Shown: in pieces, positions 1 to 8,345 of the stretch
Position numbering within the stretch: position 1 is the stretch's first letter
Layout: each line of letters begins with the position of its first letter
Assembly: GCA_020161935.1 (NCBI GenBank)
Contig: JAIUNI010000004.1
Span: 304,927-368,926, forward strand
Length of the DNA stretch: 64,000 bases
Direction of reading: 5' to 3'
Source of the DNA: Chloroflexota bacterium
GTDB taxonomy: Bacteria > Chloroflexota > Anaerolineae > Aggregatilineales > Phototrophicaceae
Notes under the pieces: generated by a model
The model's input: only the letters and a program-made list of their open reading frames with translations
What the model was told of the DNA's origin: nothing
Database searches by the model: none
Made by a program: the position numbers and the translations under genes

Positions 1-1601
1 CCATCGTAGCCGAGGAACTCGTACACCTTTTGCGAGGTGAAGGGCAGGAAGGGCGAGAGAATAGTTTTCAGGTTGTCGATGACGCGCAGCACCGTATAGA
101 CCGAGAGCGCAGCATCGTCGGGATTCTCTTTGATGGCTTTCCACGGGGCACGCTTATCAAGGTAAGCGTTACTTTCGCGCACCAGCCCCATCGCCTGAGT
201 CAGCGCTTCTTTCAGCTTCACGGCTTCGATCAACGCGCCGATGCTTTCAAAGGCCGCCTCGGATTTTTCGAGGATCGCTTTATCATCGTCGGTCAGCTTG
301 GCGAGGTCGATGGTTGGCACCTTGCCATCGTAACGCTTGTAGGCGAAGCTCAACATGCGGTTGGCGAGGTTGCCCCACGCAGCCAGCAGTTCGCCGTTGA
401 CGCGGTTCAAGAAGCCGTCCCAGTTGAAGTCGCTGTCAGCGCTTTCGGGGAAGGTGGCGGCGGTGTAATAGCGTACTGCGTCCGGTTGGTAACGCTCCAG
501 AATATCCGGCAGCCAGATCGCCCAGTTGCGGCTCTTGGAGAACTTGTCGCCTTCGATGTTCATGAACTCGTTAGCGGGTACGTCATAGGGCAGCTGCAGC
601 GGCGCATCGTAGTGCTTGCCGATGCCGTCCTCGTCGCCGTTGTAGATGCCGTTCACGCCCAAGAGTTCGGACTGCCAGATGATGGTGTGGAAGGGGATAT
701 TGTCCTTGCCGATGAAGTTGTAAATCTCGGCGTTGGGGTTATACCACCAATCCTTCCATGCGTCGGGCTGACCGTTGTTCTTCGCCCATTCGAGGCTGGC
801 GGAGAAGTAGCCGATGACCGCATCGAACCACACGTAAAGTTTCTTGTTGTCCCAGCCTTCCAGCGGCACATCCACCCCCCAATCAATATCGCGGGTGATG
901 GGGCGACCGTGCAGCCCATCCATAATGAAGTTGCGGCTGAAGCGCACAACGTTCGTCCGCCAGTGGGACTCGTGCTTGTTCAGATACTCGATCAATTCCG
1001 GTTCGAAGCGGCCTAAGTCGAGGAAGAAGTGTTCGCTTTCGCGCACGATCAGCTTATCCGCTGGATTGCCCTTGTTGCGCGGGTTGATGAGCTTGGTCGC
1101 GTCCAGCAAATTGCCGCAGTTATCACATTGGTCGCCGCGCGCGTTGGCGTAGTGGCAGATGTAGCACTCGCCTTCAACATAGCGGTCGGGCAGGAAGCGT
1201 TTCTCTAACTCACTGTACATTAACTGCTGGGTTTCTTTATAGAGGCAGCCGTTTTCCAGCAGCTTAAGGAAAAAGTCCTGCGTGACCTTATGGTGGTTTT
1301 CGGTGTCGGTATGCGTGAACAGGTCATAGCTGATGCCGATCTTTTGCTGCGTCAGCAAGAAGCGTTCGTGATAATGCTCGAACACTTCCCGCGCCGGAAT
1401 GCCGCGCTTATCGGCCTCGACCGAAATGGGAGTACCGTGGCTGTCCGAGCCGGACACCATCAACACGCGGTTACCCTTGAGGCGGTGGTAACGGGCGAAA
1501 ATATCAGCCGGTAAGTACGCGCCTGCCAGATGCCCGACGTGTAAATCGCCGTTGGCATAAGGCCATGCGACGGAAACGTGAATCGTTTTGGGTTGGGTCA
1601 T
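1..1601 (-). CDS. metG: Methionyl-tRNA synthetase (partial, C-terminus outside window)
   Basis: Class I aminoacyl-tRNA synthetase that charges tRNA-Met in the cytoplasm. The ATG is at 1599-1601 and about 533 codons are visible before the window edge cuts off the C-terminal part. Seen: the HIGH-type signature HVGH at residues 21-24, a zinc knuckle with Cys146, Cys149, Cys159 and Cys162, and a KMSKS-type loop KFSKS at residues 353-357. The arrangement with a zinc knuckle and KFSKS fits the bacterial MetRS family. It lies 15 bp downstream of the nucleotidyltransferase gene in the same direction, so the two are probably cotranscribed from the promoter and attenuator-like leader at 2504-2680. Confidence 0.96.
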   Translation of the reverse strand, partial: MTQPKTIHVSVAWPYANGDLHVGHLAGAYLPADIFARYHRLKGNRVLMVSGSDSHGTPISVEADKRGIPAREVFEHYHERFLLTQQKIGISYDLFTHTDTENHHKVTQDFFLKLLENGCLYKETQQLMYSELEKRFLPDRYVEGECYICHYANARGDQCDNCGNLLDATKLINPRNKGNPADKLIVRESEHFFLDLGRFEPELIEYLNKHESHWRTNVVRFSRNFIMDGLHGRPITRDIDWGVDVPLEGWDNKKLYVWFDAVIGYFSASLEWAKNNGQPDAWKDWWYNPNAEIYNFIGKDNIPFHTIIWQSELLGVNGIYNGDEDGIGKHYDAPLQLPYDVPANEFMNIEGDKFSKSRNWAIWLPDILERYQPDAVRYYTAATFPESADSDFNWDGFLNRVNGELLAAWGNLANRMLSFAYKRYDGKVPTIDLAKLTDDDKAILEKSEAAFESIGALIEAVKLKEALTQAMGLVRESNAYLDKRAPWKAIKENPDDAALSVYTVLRVIDNLKTILSPFLPFTSQKVYEFLGYD

Positions 1602-1616
1602 GTTCGTCAGTGTTCC

Positions 1617-2432
1617 TTAGCTGTTGGTTTCAGTTCTGATAAATGCGTCGATAAGTTCGACTGCTTTGTTGATGACATCCTGATGCTGCGGCTCAATTAT
1701 AGCGTGTAAATGCCGGGCAGTTTGCGTATATAGTGCCACGCCAGCACGACCGCGAGATGCTACTGATGCCTGTGGATCAAACCCGGCGGCTGTGCGAAAT
1801 GCATATGTCCATGTTGAGTGACCACCCATAAAGTCCATTACCTGCTGGAAAGCCATATTTTCGGTTGCTTGCAGCAGCCCATGCGCCACCGCAATCACAT
1901 CCGAAAGACCAAGCACCAAGCCGTAAGTCGCGTACAGTGTGGTCGAGTCATCGTCCCGCGAGAGGCCGCTGAGGGCTTTATGGGCTTCTTCCGCGAGTCC
2001 GCACAGGTGACGGCTGGCGAAAGCGTTAGCTGCGGGTTGAAGTGGTTCCCACCGGAAGTCATGCGCGGCTTGCACCAAACCCTGCAAGACACCGGCTTCG
2101 GCCTCATACAACACGCGCATCTGCCGCAGCCCCGGCACGGTGCGGATGGCGGATTCGGGGCGGGTGAGTTCGGCACGTTTATCCGCCATCGTTACGATAC
2201 TGATACTGAGCAGGTGATCTTCAAAGCGTCGTAAAGCGTACACTTCATAAGCGGGTATGTCTTCCGCTGGCACAAAGACGTGAATATCCACATCGCTGTA
2301 GGGGGTGGCGCTGCCCCGCGCGTGGCTGCCCGTTAAGCCGACCGCCTGAATCCAGCGCCCCTCAACACCCGAAAATGCGCTCCGGGTCAAAATAACTTCA
2401 ACCAGTTGGGCTAAAAACGTCTCGCTTAACAT
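1617..2432 (-). CDS. Nucleotidyltransferase-domain protein (pol beta/KNTase superfamily)
   Basis: A 271-residue protein with the nucleotidyltransferase signature near the N-terminus: Gly35-Ser36 followed by Asp47-x-Asp49, the metal-binding pair. The rest is a helical domain of the type seen in aminoglycoside-nucleotidyltransferase-like proteins. The substrate cannot be told from sequence. It is the first gene after a promoter and a leader with mutually exclusive hairpins, and metG follows after 15 bp. A link to tRNA or methionine metabolism is possible but is inferred only from this position. Confidence 0.85.
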   Translation of the reverse strand: MLSETFLAQLVEVILTRSAFSGVEGRWIQAVGLTGSHARGSATPYSDVDIHVFVPAEDIPAYEVYALRRFEDHLLSISIVTMADKRAELTRPESAIRTVPGLRQMRVLYEAEAGVLQGLVQAAHDFRWEPLQPAANAFASRHLCGLAEEAHKALSGLSRDDDSTTLYATYGLVLGLSDVIAVAHGLLQATENMAFQQVMDFMGGHSTWTYAFRTAAGFDPQASVASRGRAGVALYTQTARHLHAIIEPQHQDVINKAVELIDAFIRTETNS

Positions 2433-2503
2433 GCTTTTTAACGACCTTTTGACTTACACAGACTTCGCTTTTTAACTGTAAACTGACAACTGACAACTTC
2501 AAC

Positions 2504-2645
2504 AAAAAACCGCCTGCCTTATTAGGACAGACGGTTTCGGGTTGCCGGTGTTGGGTTCGTTACCACGCACGGGGCAATCGCCTGCGTCTATCCTGACGTA
2601 AGCGCTGCATCATGCACATGGGGGAACCATTACAGTTAATCATGA
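2504..2645 (-). promoter_or_regulatory. Attenuator leader of the nucleotidyltransferase-metG operon (T-box-like candidate)
   Basis: On the minus strand a strong intrinsic terminator hairpin (arms 2525-2536 and 2508-2518, U-tract 2504-2509) lies about 70 nt before the first gene of the operon. No minus-strand gene lies upstream for it to terminate, so it should act in the leader. The segment at 2585-2593 (GGATAGACG on the minus strand) is fully complementary, with one G-U pair, to the 5' arm at 2525-2533 (CGTCTGTCC), which makes an antiterminator. Between them, at 2553-2565, is TGGTAACGAACCC, which resembles the T-box UGGN element. Attenuation is well supported; the T-box identity is not, because the leader is short (about 140 nt) and I could not fold a classical stem I. 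Confidence 0.6.
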
Positions 2646-2650
2646 GGGAC

Positions 2651-2680
2651 AGTATAGTCGAACGCGGGGAGCAGAGTCAA
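2651..2680 (-). promoter_or_regulatory. Sigma70-type promoter of the nucleotidyltransferase-metG operon
   Basis: On the minus strand, TTGACT (2675-2680) and TATACT (2651-2656) are 18 bp apart. Transcription would begin near 2645 and run through the attenuator leader. Confidence 0.6.
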
Positions 2681-2771
2681 GCCATCGCATACTTTCATAA
2701 ATCGCGGTACACTGTCGCTCCTTTTATATAAATTCATTATTTTGTACCTGTGGTGACTGAGGAAGGGCTTC

Positions 2772-3176
2772 ATGGCTCGTGTTCGTGACTATATGCAAAC
2801 CAATTTTCAGTACATCGGTGAGACAGCGCCGTTGTTGGATGCGCTCGAAATGATGGGTAAGCACCAGTTTACCCACCTTGTGATTCTGCGCGGCGGTGTC
2901 CAAATTGCGGGGATTATCACTCGAAGTGACATCATCAGTTTATACAACACGATCTTACTCAAGGATGGAATTGTCCGTGATGTTGTGGGTAATCAGACGT
3001 TGATTGCAGTGATGAGGCAAGACTATATGGAGGATGCCCGAAGCAAGTTTGAACATGCGCCGCACGTTGACCAACTGGTCGTGCTTGAGCTTTTAACGCC
3101 TGTGGGTGTACTGACGAAGGACGATATGCTGCGCTGGATTTACGAACAGGAATTCCCTAACCCGGTGGTAGGCTAG
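2772..3176 (+). CDS. CBS-domain pair protein
   Basis: A 134-residue protein made almost entirely of two CBS motifs (about residues 1-62 and 65-130). Such pairs bind adenosyl ligands (AMP, ATP, SAM) and act as energy or ligand sensors. There is no fused enzyme or channel domain. The ATG follows GAGGAAGG with normal ribosome-binding spacing. The last 20 bp overlap the 3' end of the convergent TIR gene. Partner and ligand are unknown. Confidence 0.88.
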   Translation: MARVRDYMQTNFQYIGETAPLLDALEMMGKHQFTHLVILRGGVQIAGIITRSDIISLYNTILLKDGIVRDVVGNQTLIAVMRQDYMEDARSKFEHAPHVDQLVVLELLTPVGVLTKDDMLRWIYEQEFPNPVVG

Positions 3177-3741
3177 TCGTTTTTAAGCTGCGCCGCCGGA
3201 CCTCAGCAATATCAAGCGGCGAAATGAGAGATTGATTCAAGAAGGTGTTGAGATCAGTCTGAACAATACGCTTGGTGCATAACAAGTCAGCTAGAGCATC
3301 CAGCAGCGCGTCTTTGGAAATAAGATTGTTGAGGGGCGCTACTTGTTCGGTTGGATGATCGAGATAATCGTGCAGGGCTATCGTCAGTTCATTCCACTCG
3401 CGTGTCCGTGCGTCCGTAAAGTTGAGGGCTTGATGGGTATTTAAGCGCGGATGCACCGGAGCCGTTTGGTACGTCAGCGGAATAACAATCTTATTTTTCC
3501 CCAGCGCGTAAGACCATTCGTAGGTGACATATTGGGACGCGACAGCATCCGGCGTGACGACTACGAGCATGACTGCCGCTTTCTCAATTTCCGTGTCAAT
3601 TTTTTGCCGCCAGTCGTCGTGCCCTGCCCGAATGTGGTCATCCCACCAAGCAGTAAACCCTTCTTTTTCGACACGCTTCACCAAATCATCAACAACAAAC
3701 GTGTAGGCATTGTGTTGATAGGAGATAAATACTTGGCTCAT
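3157..3741 (-). CDS. TIR-domain protein
   Basis: A 194-residue protein. The N-terminal 130 residues match a TIR fold: FISY at residues 5-8 (strand A), the WWDD region (strand B) and a putative catalytic Glu75 in the motif SxxVxYEW, as in NAD-cleaving TIR enzymes. The remaining 60 residues are helical and not recognised. It starts 5 bp after a hypothetical gene and is the last of three minus-strand genes (4577 down to 3157), which look like one operon. NADase activity and a role in anti-phage defence or signalling are inferences from the family. Confidence 0.88.
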   Translation of the reverse strand: MSQVFISYQHNAYTFVVDDLVKRVEKEGFTAWWDDHIRAGHDDWRQKIDTEIEKAAVMLVVVTPDAVASQYVTYEWSYALGKNKIVIPLTYQTAPVHPRLNTHQALNFTDARTREWNELTIALHDYLDHPTEQVAPLNNLISKDALLDALADLLCTKRIVQTDLNTFLNQSLISPLDIAEVRRRSLKTTSLPPG

Positions 3742-3746
3742 GTCCG

Positions 3747-4205
3747 TTAATCCCCACGCTTAAAGGTAACACCGAGTTCGAGTAGCTCGAGAACGATGCG
3801 ATCATAGCGGGCTTCCAAGTATGTGGTGAGCGTATTGACGTGATGCCCCATGCTATCTTCCAGTTGATGTAAGTTAGCGACGCAGGGAAAGGTAACCGAA
3901 GCGCCAACGTTACCACTTTCGATGTCTCGCTGGATAGTAACGGTGGCATCAATCGCTGGCAGATTCAGGAGATAGGCGTATGCGGCTTGTAAGGAATGGC
4001 TGTCTCCTTCCAAACCGGCAAACATCCGAACGGTAATTTTGATATTCGGCCCGATGATTTCGATGATGTTGGTAAAACGCCCAGTTCCAAATAGAGTGTC
4101 TTTAAACTGAATAACCGCCTGATTGGCTAACCGCTGGCTGATTACCCCCTCTTTTTTCCACTGGTCGAGAACCTTTTCTACCCTCTCAATGCATGTTAAA
4201 GCCAT
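3747..4205 (-). CDS. Hypothetical protein, TIR-operon partner
   Basis: Start at 4203-4205 gives 152 residues; the open frame extends to 4250, but the extra 15 residues have no better ribosome-binding site. Alternating strands and helices (strand-rich residues 35-100, long C-terminal helix) loosely suggest a YbjN or secretion-chaperone-like fold. That resemblance is weak and no motif supports it. The gene ends 5 bp before the TIR gene, so the products are probably made together. Confidence 0.7.
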   Translation of the reverse strand: MALTCIERVEKVLDQWKKEGVISQRLANQAVIQFKDTLFGTGRFTNIIEIIGPNIKITVRMFAGLEGDSHSLQAAYAYLLNLPAIDATVTIQRDIESGNVGASVTFPCVANLHQLEDSMGHHVNTLTTYLEARYDRIVLELLELGVTFKRGD

Positions 4206-4304
4206 AATAATTCGTCCAGTCAATATCAAGCAAAAACAAACTGACGACATTATGAGTCAATTTGTTTTAAGTTTGTAATTGGTTTGAGAGATTATAAACT
4301 ACTT

Positions 4305-4577
4305 TTATTTTTTCGGGGAGGGGAGTGGAGAATTGCGCCAAAAAAAGGACGAAAAATAATTCATTAGATAGTCATTAGCCCGTTCACTGACGTTTTTGAG
4401 TTTGTTTTCGGGGACTTCGATATAGGCATCTTCTACGGAGGGGTAACAGCCTTGGTCGACCATGAGTTGGGCGAGTTCGAGGTCAGAAAATTGTGGGAGA
4501 GGAGCATCAAGCCATGCCGCTTTTTTATTTGGAAGCGACGGTGAAGCGGAGTTAGAAGGTTTTTTACTAGCTGGCAT
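4305..4577 (-). CDS. Small hypothetical protein, first gene of TIR operon
   Basis: A 90-residue protein with a Ser/Pro/Lys-rich, probably disordered N-terminus (about residues 1-25), one amphipathic central region and a Pro-rich basic end. No known domain was recognised. It lies 100 bp upstream of the next gene in the same direction, and its frame is free of stops although the DNA is AT-rich. It may be an adaptor or a small sensor for the TIR protein; this is speculative. Confidence 0.55.
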   Translation of the reverse strand: MPASKKPSNSASPSLPNKKAAWLDAPLPQFSDLELAQLMVDQGCYPSVEDAYIEVPENKLKNVSERANDYLMNYFSSFFWRNSPLPSPKK

Positions 4578-4690
4578 AAGCGTTCAATTCGCCCTATTTA
4601 TACGCATCTAGAAAACATTATCTAGCGGTCACTATAGCACATTACAAAAGTAAAGACAATTATCCCGACGATCTATTTATTACATTTTAA

Positions 4691-5323
4691 CTAAAGTACT
4701 GCCCATGCCTGCCGTATGGTGGATTTATACTGCTCAATCGCTGTGCTTTCACCGGCTGCCCCACCTTCGCGGGTGACATGCGCGAGGACAGCGACGGCGA
4801 TTTCGAGTTCACGGGCGAGGGTCAGGTAGGGGCTGAGGCAGCGCCCGACGACATGCCCACCGGCACGCGACCAGAAGGCGGCCTCGGCAGGCGTTTCGAG
4901 GCGGGTGTTACTGACGCAGACGTAAACGCCCCGTTTGAAGCGGCGCGACGGTAAGGTGCCTAAGGTGGTGATGAGTGCCTCGCGGCTGGCAGGGTCAAAG
5001 GGTGGAACCTGTTGGACGTAGCCGCCCGCCTTCTCGTTAAAGTAGGTGTAATGCTGACCGCGTGTGCCGTCGATGTAGTCGTCCGCCACGACCCAATCGC
5101 CCGTTTCGAGCAGCGGGGAAAGCGCACCGACCGACTCGCACAGCCACACGTGAGTCGCGCCCAAATCCTTTAGTGCGCGGATAGTAGCACGGGGGTCGGC
5201 TGCGGTCGGGCTGGTGACGAGAAGGCCGCCATCCAGTGAGCTAATTGGCGCGGAAAGGCCGTAGGCGGTGTCGTGGGTGTCGCCGGATTGGGGCGTGTCG
5301 GTGAGGAGTGCGAGGTGATTCAT
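4691..5323 (-). CDS. Nucleoside phosphorylase-like protein (PNP/MTAP family)
   Basis: A 210-residue protein of the PNP_UDP phosphorylase type. It has the nucleobase-site style segment SNTRLETPAE (residues about 136-145), comparable to GPRFETPAE in MTA phosphorylases, and a Gly-rich core. It is shorter than full-length PNP or MTAP (about 260-280 residues), and the canonical N-terminal phosphate-binding segment is not clear, so specificity and activity are uncertain. Only 3 bp separate it from the 80-residue upstream gene, which implies cotranscription. Confidence 0.72.
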   Translation of the reverse strand: MNHLALLTDTPQSGDTHDTAYGLSAPISSLDGGLLVTSPTAADPRATIRALKDLGATHVWLCESVGALSPLLETGDWVVADDYIDGTRGQHYTYFNEKAGGYVQQVPPFDPASREALITTLGTLPSRRFKRGVYVCVSNTRLETPAEAAFWSRAGGHVVGRCLSPYLTLARELEIAVAVLAHVTREGGAAGESTAIEQYKSTIRQAWAVL

Positions 5324-5326
5324 ATA

Positions 5327-5569
5327 TTATTTGAGTCGAGTCTTCGCTTTCAATATTGTTAGGAAATGGTTCATCTGGATAAACTCATCCAACTCCGCCT
5401 TTTCGCTACCCGTTAGCTCATCTTCGCTTTGTTTATCTAATAGGTCGTGTAATCTGTCGTCAAGCATTGTCGAAGGACGGTAGGCGATAATTTGATCGGA
5501 CGTAGGCGACAAGGCTAGGAAATCGGTGATCTCATCAAATAAAGTGCTGACAGGAGCATCATTCATCAT
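5327..5569 (-). CDS. Small conserved hypothetical protein (antitoxin-like)
   Basis: An 80-residue charged helical protein with the pattern PTxxQIIAYRPS, then LxDLLxKxxxxxLTxxEKAELDEF and a Lys/Arg-rich end. I recall similar short proteins from cyanobacteria and Chloroflexota, often next to HNH or toxin genes, but no such partner is present here. It ends 3 bp before the phosphorylase-like gene. Function is unknown. Confidence 0.7.
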   Translation of the reverse strand: MMNDAPVSTLFDEITDFLALSPTSDQIIAYRPSTMLDDRLHDLLDKQSEDELTGSEKAELDEFIQMNHFLTILKAKTRLK

Positions 5570-5607
5570 GTTCTATGTCTCCTCAATCACGGCACGATTA
5601 TTATACA

Positions 5608-5892
5608 TTATTCGCCCCAATTGCCCTGAAACCACGGATGCACTTCCGGTACGAAGATTTCATTGACGACAGCGGGATCTTGTTCGACGATTTCCCACGC
5701 CGCGTCGATGTTCTCGGCACGGATAAGCGCCAACCCACCTGAGTCGTCCAGATAGGGGCCGCCCTCGATCAGGATGCCCTGCTGATGGAGATAGCGCAGC
5801 CACTCGCCATGCTCCGCGAGCGGCTGATCTTCCAGCGGCTTGCCCATTTGCCAGCCGCGCCCGATTTCGTAGATGACGGCATACGTTTTCAA
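5608..5892 (-). CDS. YciI-like (YCII-related) protein
   Basis: A 94-residue ferredoxin-like alpha/beta barrel protein matching the YCII family: a YAVIYE first strand, His28 in the first helix (LAEHGEWL) and a conserved GGPYLDDSGGLALIRAEN core. Members are small dimeric proteins, some of which dehalogenate or hydrolyse; the substrate is unknown. It lies 15 bp downstream of manA in the same direction, so the two form an operon. Confidence 0.82.
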   Translation of the reverse strand: MKTYAVIYEIGRGWQMGKPLEDQPLAEHGEWLRYLHQQGILIEGGPYLDDSGGLALIRAENIDAAWEIVEQDPAVVNEIFVPEVHPWFQGNWGE

Positions 5893-5907
5893 GTCAGGCT
5901 TCCCCTT

Positions 5908-6870
5908 TTACGGTTGGAATGAACGCAGCACCCGCGCCGTACCCGATAAAGTATATTCCCCTTGATTGGCAGGGACTAAAACGGTTTGACCGAGTTTGAA
6001 GTTGACGCTGGTGTCACGGGCGGTAACGGTCGCTTCGCCCTCGATGCACGTGAGGATGTGGAACTGGTCGCCGTGCGTGTCGAGGGTGATGCGCGTACCA
6101 TTACGCGGGTTTAACTGGTGGAGCAGCGTGACGAAGTACGGCGACTGGACGACATTCACCACGGGCATGGTGTTTCCGGCGGTGTGGGTGATGGGCGGGA
6201 CGACCTCCATATTAGAGACCTTCACGCCTTTGTCGATGTGCAGGGTGCGCGGCTGTCCGTTCAAGTCCATGCGTCCCCAATCGTAGAGGCGGTAGGTGAC
6301 ATCCGACGACTGCTGGATTTCGTAGATGACGATGCCCGGCCCCAGCGCGTGAATGCCACCGGCGTTGTTCAGCAGCACGTCACCGGCCACGGCTTCATCG
6401 TAGACGAGCAAGTTTTCGAGCGTGTTGTCGCGGATGGCCTGTGCCATCGCCTCGCGGGTCGTCCCCGGTTTGACGGCTTTGACGAGCTTTGCACCCGGCT
6501 CCGAGTACAGCACATACCACGCTTCGGTTTTACCGCGCGGGTCGCCTTCGAGTTCGCGGGCTTGCTCGTCGTTGGGGTGAACCTGTACCGAGAGCCAATC
6601 GGACGGGTCGAGGATTTTCGCCAGCAGGGGGAAGCCTTCGGCGGGGTCATTTTTACTCCCGACCAGCGCGTGACCGTATTCTTTGAGCAGGTCGCCGAGC
6701 GTTCGTCCGGCAAGCGGCCCGTTAGCGACGGTGGCGGTGTCGTGCATTTCCCATGACTCGCCGTAGGGTTCGTCGGTGGGCAGATGCTTGCCCATAATGG
6801 TTTCGAGTTTACGCCCGCCCCACACTTTGACGTGGAGCGAGGGGTTGAGCAGGAAGGGGTAGAGGGACAT
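5908..6870 (-). CDS. manA: Mannose-6-phosphate isomerase, class I
   Basis: Zinc-dependent cupin enzyme interconverting mannose 6-phosphate and fructose 6-phosphate. At 320 residues it is the usual length for the short class I form. Seen: WGG near residue 19, the metal-site segments LSVQVHPND (about 92-100) and GKTEAWYVL (about 112-120), GGIHALGPG (about 171-179) and YEIQQSSDVTYRLYDW. It links to the FBPase at 13.7 kb through the fructose-6-phosphate pool. It heads an operon with the YciI-like gene. Confidence 0.94.
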   Translation of the reverse strand: MSLYPFLLNPSLHVKVWGGRKLETIMGKHLPTDEPYGESWEMHDTATVANGPLAGRTLGDLLKEYGHALVGSKNDPAEGFPLLAKILDPSDWLSVQVHPNDEQARELEGDPRGKTEAWYVLYSEPGAKLVKAVKPGTTREAMAQAIRDNTLENLLVYDEAVAGDVLLNNAGGIHALGPGIVIYEIQQSSDVTYRLYDWGRMDLNGQPRTLHIDKGVKVSNMEVVPPITHTAGNTMPVVNVVQSPYFVTLLHQLNPRNGTRITLDTHGDQFHILTCIEGEATVTARDTSVNFKLGQTVLVPANQGEYTLSGTARVLRSFQP

Positions 6871-6980
6871 GATCTTTACCTCAGTGTTATCTGGCTATTG
6901 TCGTCCACAGCCTATTATCCACGCAAGTCATACGGATTATTGTACAATTTTGTAACGAAGCGTGTGTAGAGAGGCATTAA

Positions 6981-7154
6981 ATGAATCCTAATACACTACC
7001 TGAGCTACCCAACTCGAATACAAATGATGAAGCCGAGGATGAAGCTATTTTTGAAAACCCTGCTGAAGGTTTTAAACAGGGCTGGCGTGATATGTTAGAG
7101 GGAAACATAATTCCCGCTTCCCAACTTTTGAATGCGCTGAATGAGGAACCCTAA
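6981..7154 (+). CDS. Antitoxin of a RelE/ParE-type module
   Basis: A 57-residue acidic protein too short for most ORF callers. The C-terminal segment GFKQGWRDMLEGN, then P-x-SQLLNAL, is typical of short antitoxins encoded before RelE-like toxins, where this tail wraps the toxin. The ATG at 6981 follows AGAGAGGC. The stop overlaps the ATG of the damaged toxin gene by 14 bp, the usual arrangement of such modules. Confidence 0.75.
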   Translation: MNPNTLPELPNSNTNDEAEDEAIFENPAEGFKQGWRDMLEGNIIPASQLLNALNEEP

Positions 7155-7493
7155 TCCGCTTACTCGCGTTGACATCGCCCGATTTTTTGTTAAGCACTTA
7201 AGCAACTCCAGAAGAAATATCCTCATGTAACTACGGATGTTCAGTCTCTGATCGCAAGATTGGAACAAGGGGAAATCCTTGGCGACCGAATTCAAGGCTT
7301 ACAGCATCAAGTTTATAAAGTGCGCTTACCTAGTACCGATCAATCAAAAGGGAAAAGTGGTGGATATCGTGTCATTTATTACGTGAAAACTAAAACCCAC
7401 ATTTTTCTTATCACCATTTACGCAAAATCTCAGCAGTCGGATATAAGTGCGACCGTATTACGTCAGATGATTGAAGAAGTCGAAAACGAGTAG
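7141..7493 (+). pseudogene. RelE/ParE-family toxin gene disrupted by a frameshift
   Basis: The N-terminal part (ATG 7141, reading MRNPNPLTRVDIARFFVKHL) and the long C-terminal part lie in different frames. From about 7197 the other frame continues LKQLQKKYPHV and runs through YKVRLPSTD, KSGGYRVIYYV and IFLITIYAKS to the stop at 7491-7493, a clear RelE-like body. Joining them requires a -1 step between 7194 and 7200, as if one C had been lost. Both frames have in-frame stops beyond the junction, so the toxin is probably inactive unless this is a sequencing error. The antitoxin upstream is intact. Confidence 0.75.
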
Positions 7494-7625
7494 ATAGTAA
7501 TATTATCCTGAAACCACTCACTAAAAACTCATAACCCCTAACAAACGGTTGATAGGCGGCAGTTAGGCGAGATTTTTATTCTTTCGATTGTCACTTCCCG
7601 CACAATCCAGAGAAAGAACAACACT

Positions 7626-8345
7626 GTGGGTTTCGCCGACATTCACATGCACACCACCGCCAGCGATGGCTTTAACACCGTCAAAGAAGTTCTCAACCAC
7701 ATCACCCGCATGGGGACGCTGGATGTGATCGCGATTACTGACCACGACGCGATGGACTCCAGCCTATGGGCGTATGAACACCGCCATAATTACCCGTTCG
7801 ATATTATCCCCGGTGTGGAAGTCACCAGCGCCGAGGGACACGTCCTCGCGCTGTGGGTGACACGCACGATTAACGCGGGCATGTCGCTTAAGGAAACCGT
7901 GAGCGCTGTTCACCAGCAGGGCGGGATGGCGATCCTCGCGCACCCGTTTGAGGTGGTGGTTTGCGCGGAGGCGTGCTACCGCTACCTGCGGAACCCCGAA
8001 GTGATCCGTGAGGCGGGGATTGACGCGATTGAAGTCCATAACGCGGGGGCAGTGACCCCCGGTAATAACCTGCTCGCCCGGCGGTTGGCGGCCAAGCTCC
8101 ACATGCCGATTGTGGGTAACAGTGACGGTCATTCACTGGCGGCGATTGGTACCGGACGCACCCAGTTCGTGGGGCGGACGGCGGAGGACTTCCGCAGCGC
8201 CGTGACCCGCAAGGCGACGCTGGTGACAGGCACGTCATGGCCGTTGGCGGATTATGTGGCGCTGTTCCCGCAGCTTATCCGCACCAAGATGAGCGGCATC
8301 GCCAGCGCGGCGGGGCGGTTGGCTCCGGCGAAGTCACGGTCGTAG
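7626..8345 (+). CDS. PHP-domain metal-dependent phosphoesterase
   Basis: A 239-residue stand-alone PHP protein starting at GTG 7626. Metal-binding motifs are intact: HMHT (about residues 7-10), ITDHD (38-42), PGVE (61-64), HPFE (107-110) and NSDGH (about 166-170). Close relatives (COG0613) hydrolyse 3',5'-bisnucleotides or 5' ends of RNA; the exact substrate is not known. The gene stands alone, and the 3' flank is repeat-rich DNA. Confidence 0.88.
   Translation: MGFADIHMHTTASDGFNTVKEVLNHITRMGTLDVIAITDHDAMDSSLWAYEHRHNYPFDIIPGVEVTSAEGHVLALWVTRTINAGMSLKETVSAVHQQGGMAILAHPFEVVVCAEACYRYLRNPEVIREAGIDAIEVHNAGAVTPGNNLLARRLAAKLHMPIVGNSDGHSLAAIGTGRTQFVGRTAEDFRSAVTRKATLVTGTSWPLADYVALFPQLIRTKMSGIASAAGRLAPAKSRS

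Noticed and set aside
30..1016. Long plus-strand reading frame of 328 codons
   Set aside because: It is antisense to metG, whose minus-strand frame carries all synthetase motifs.
2553..2565. Firm assignment as a T-box riboswitch
   Set aside because: Only the TGGTAAC motif and switchable terminator are visible; a specifier loop and stem I could not be built, so it is kept as an attenuator candidate.
7183..7200. Programmed frameshift in the RelE gene at the T-run
   Set aside because: A -1 slip on the TTTTTT run leads directly into TAA at 7191-7193, so it cannot produce the full toxin.
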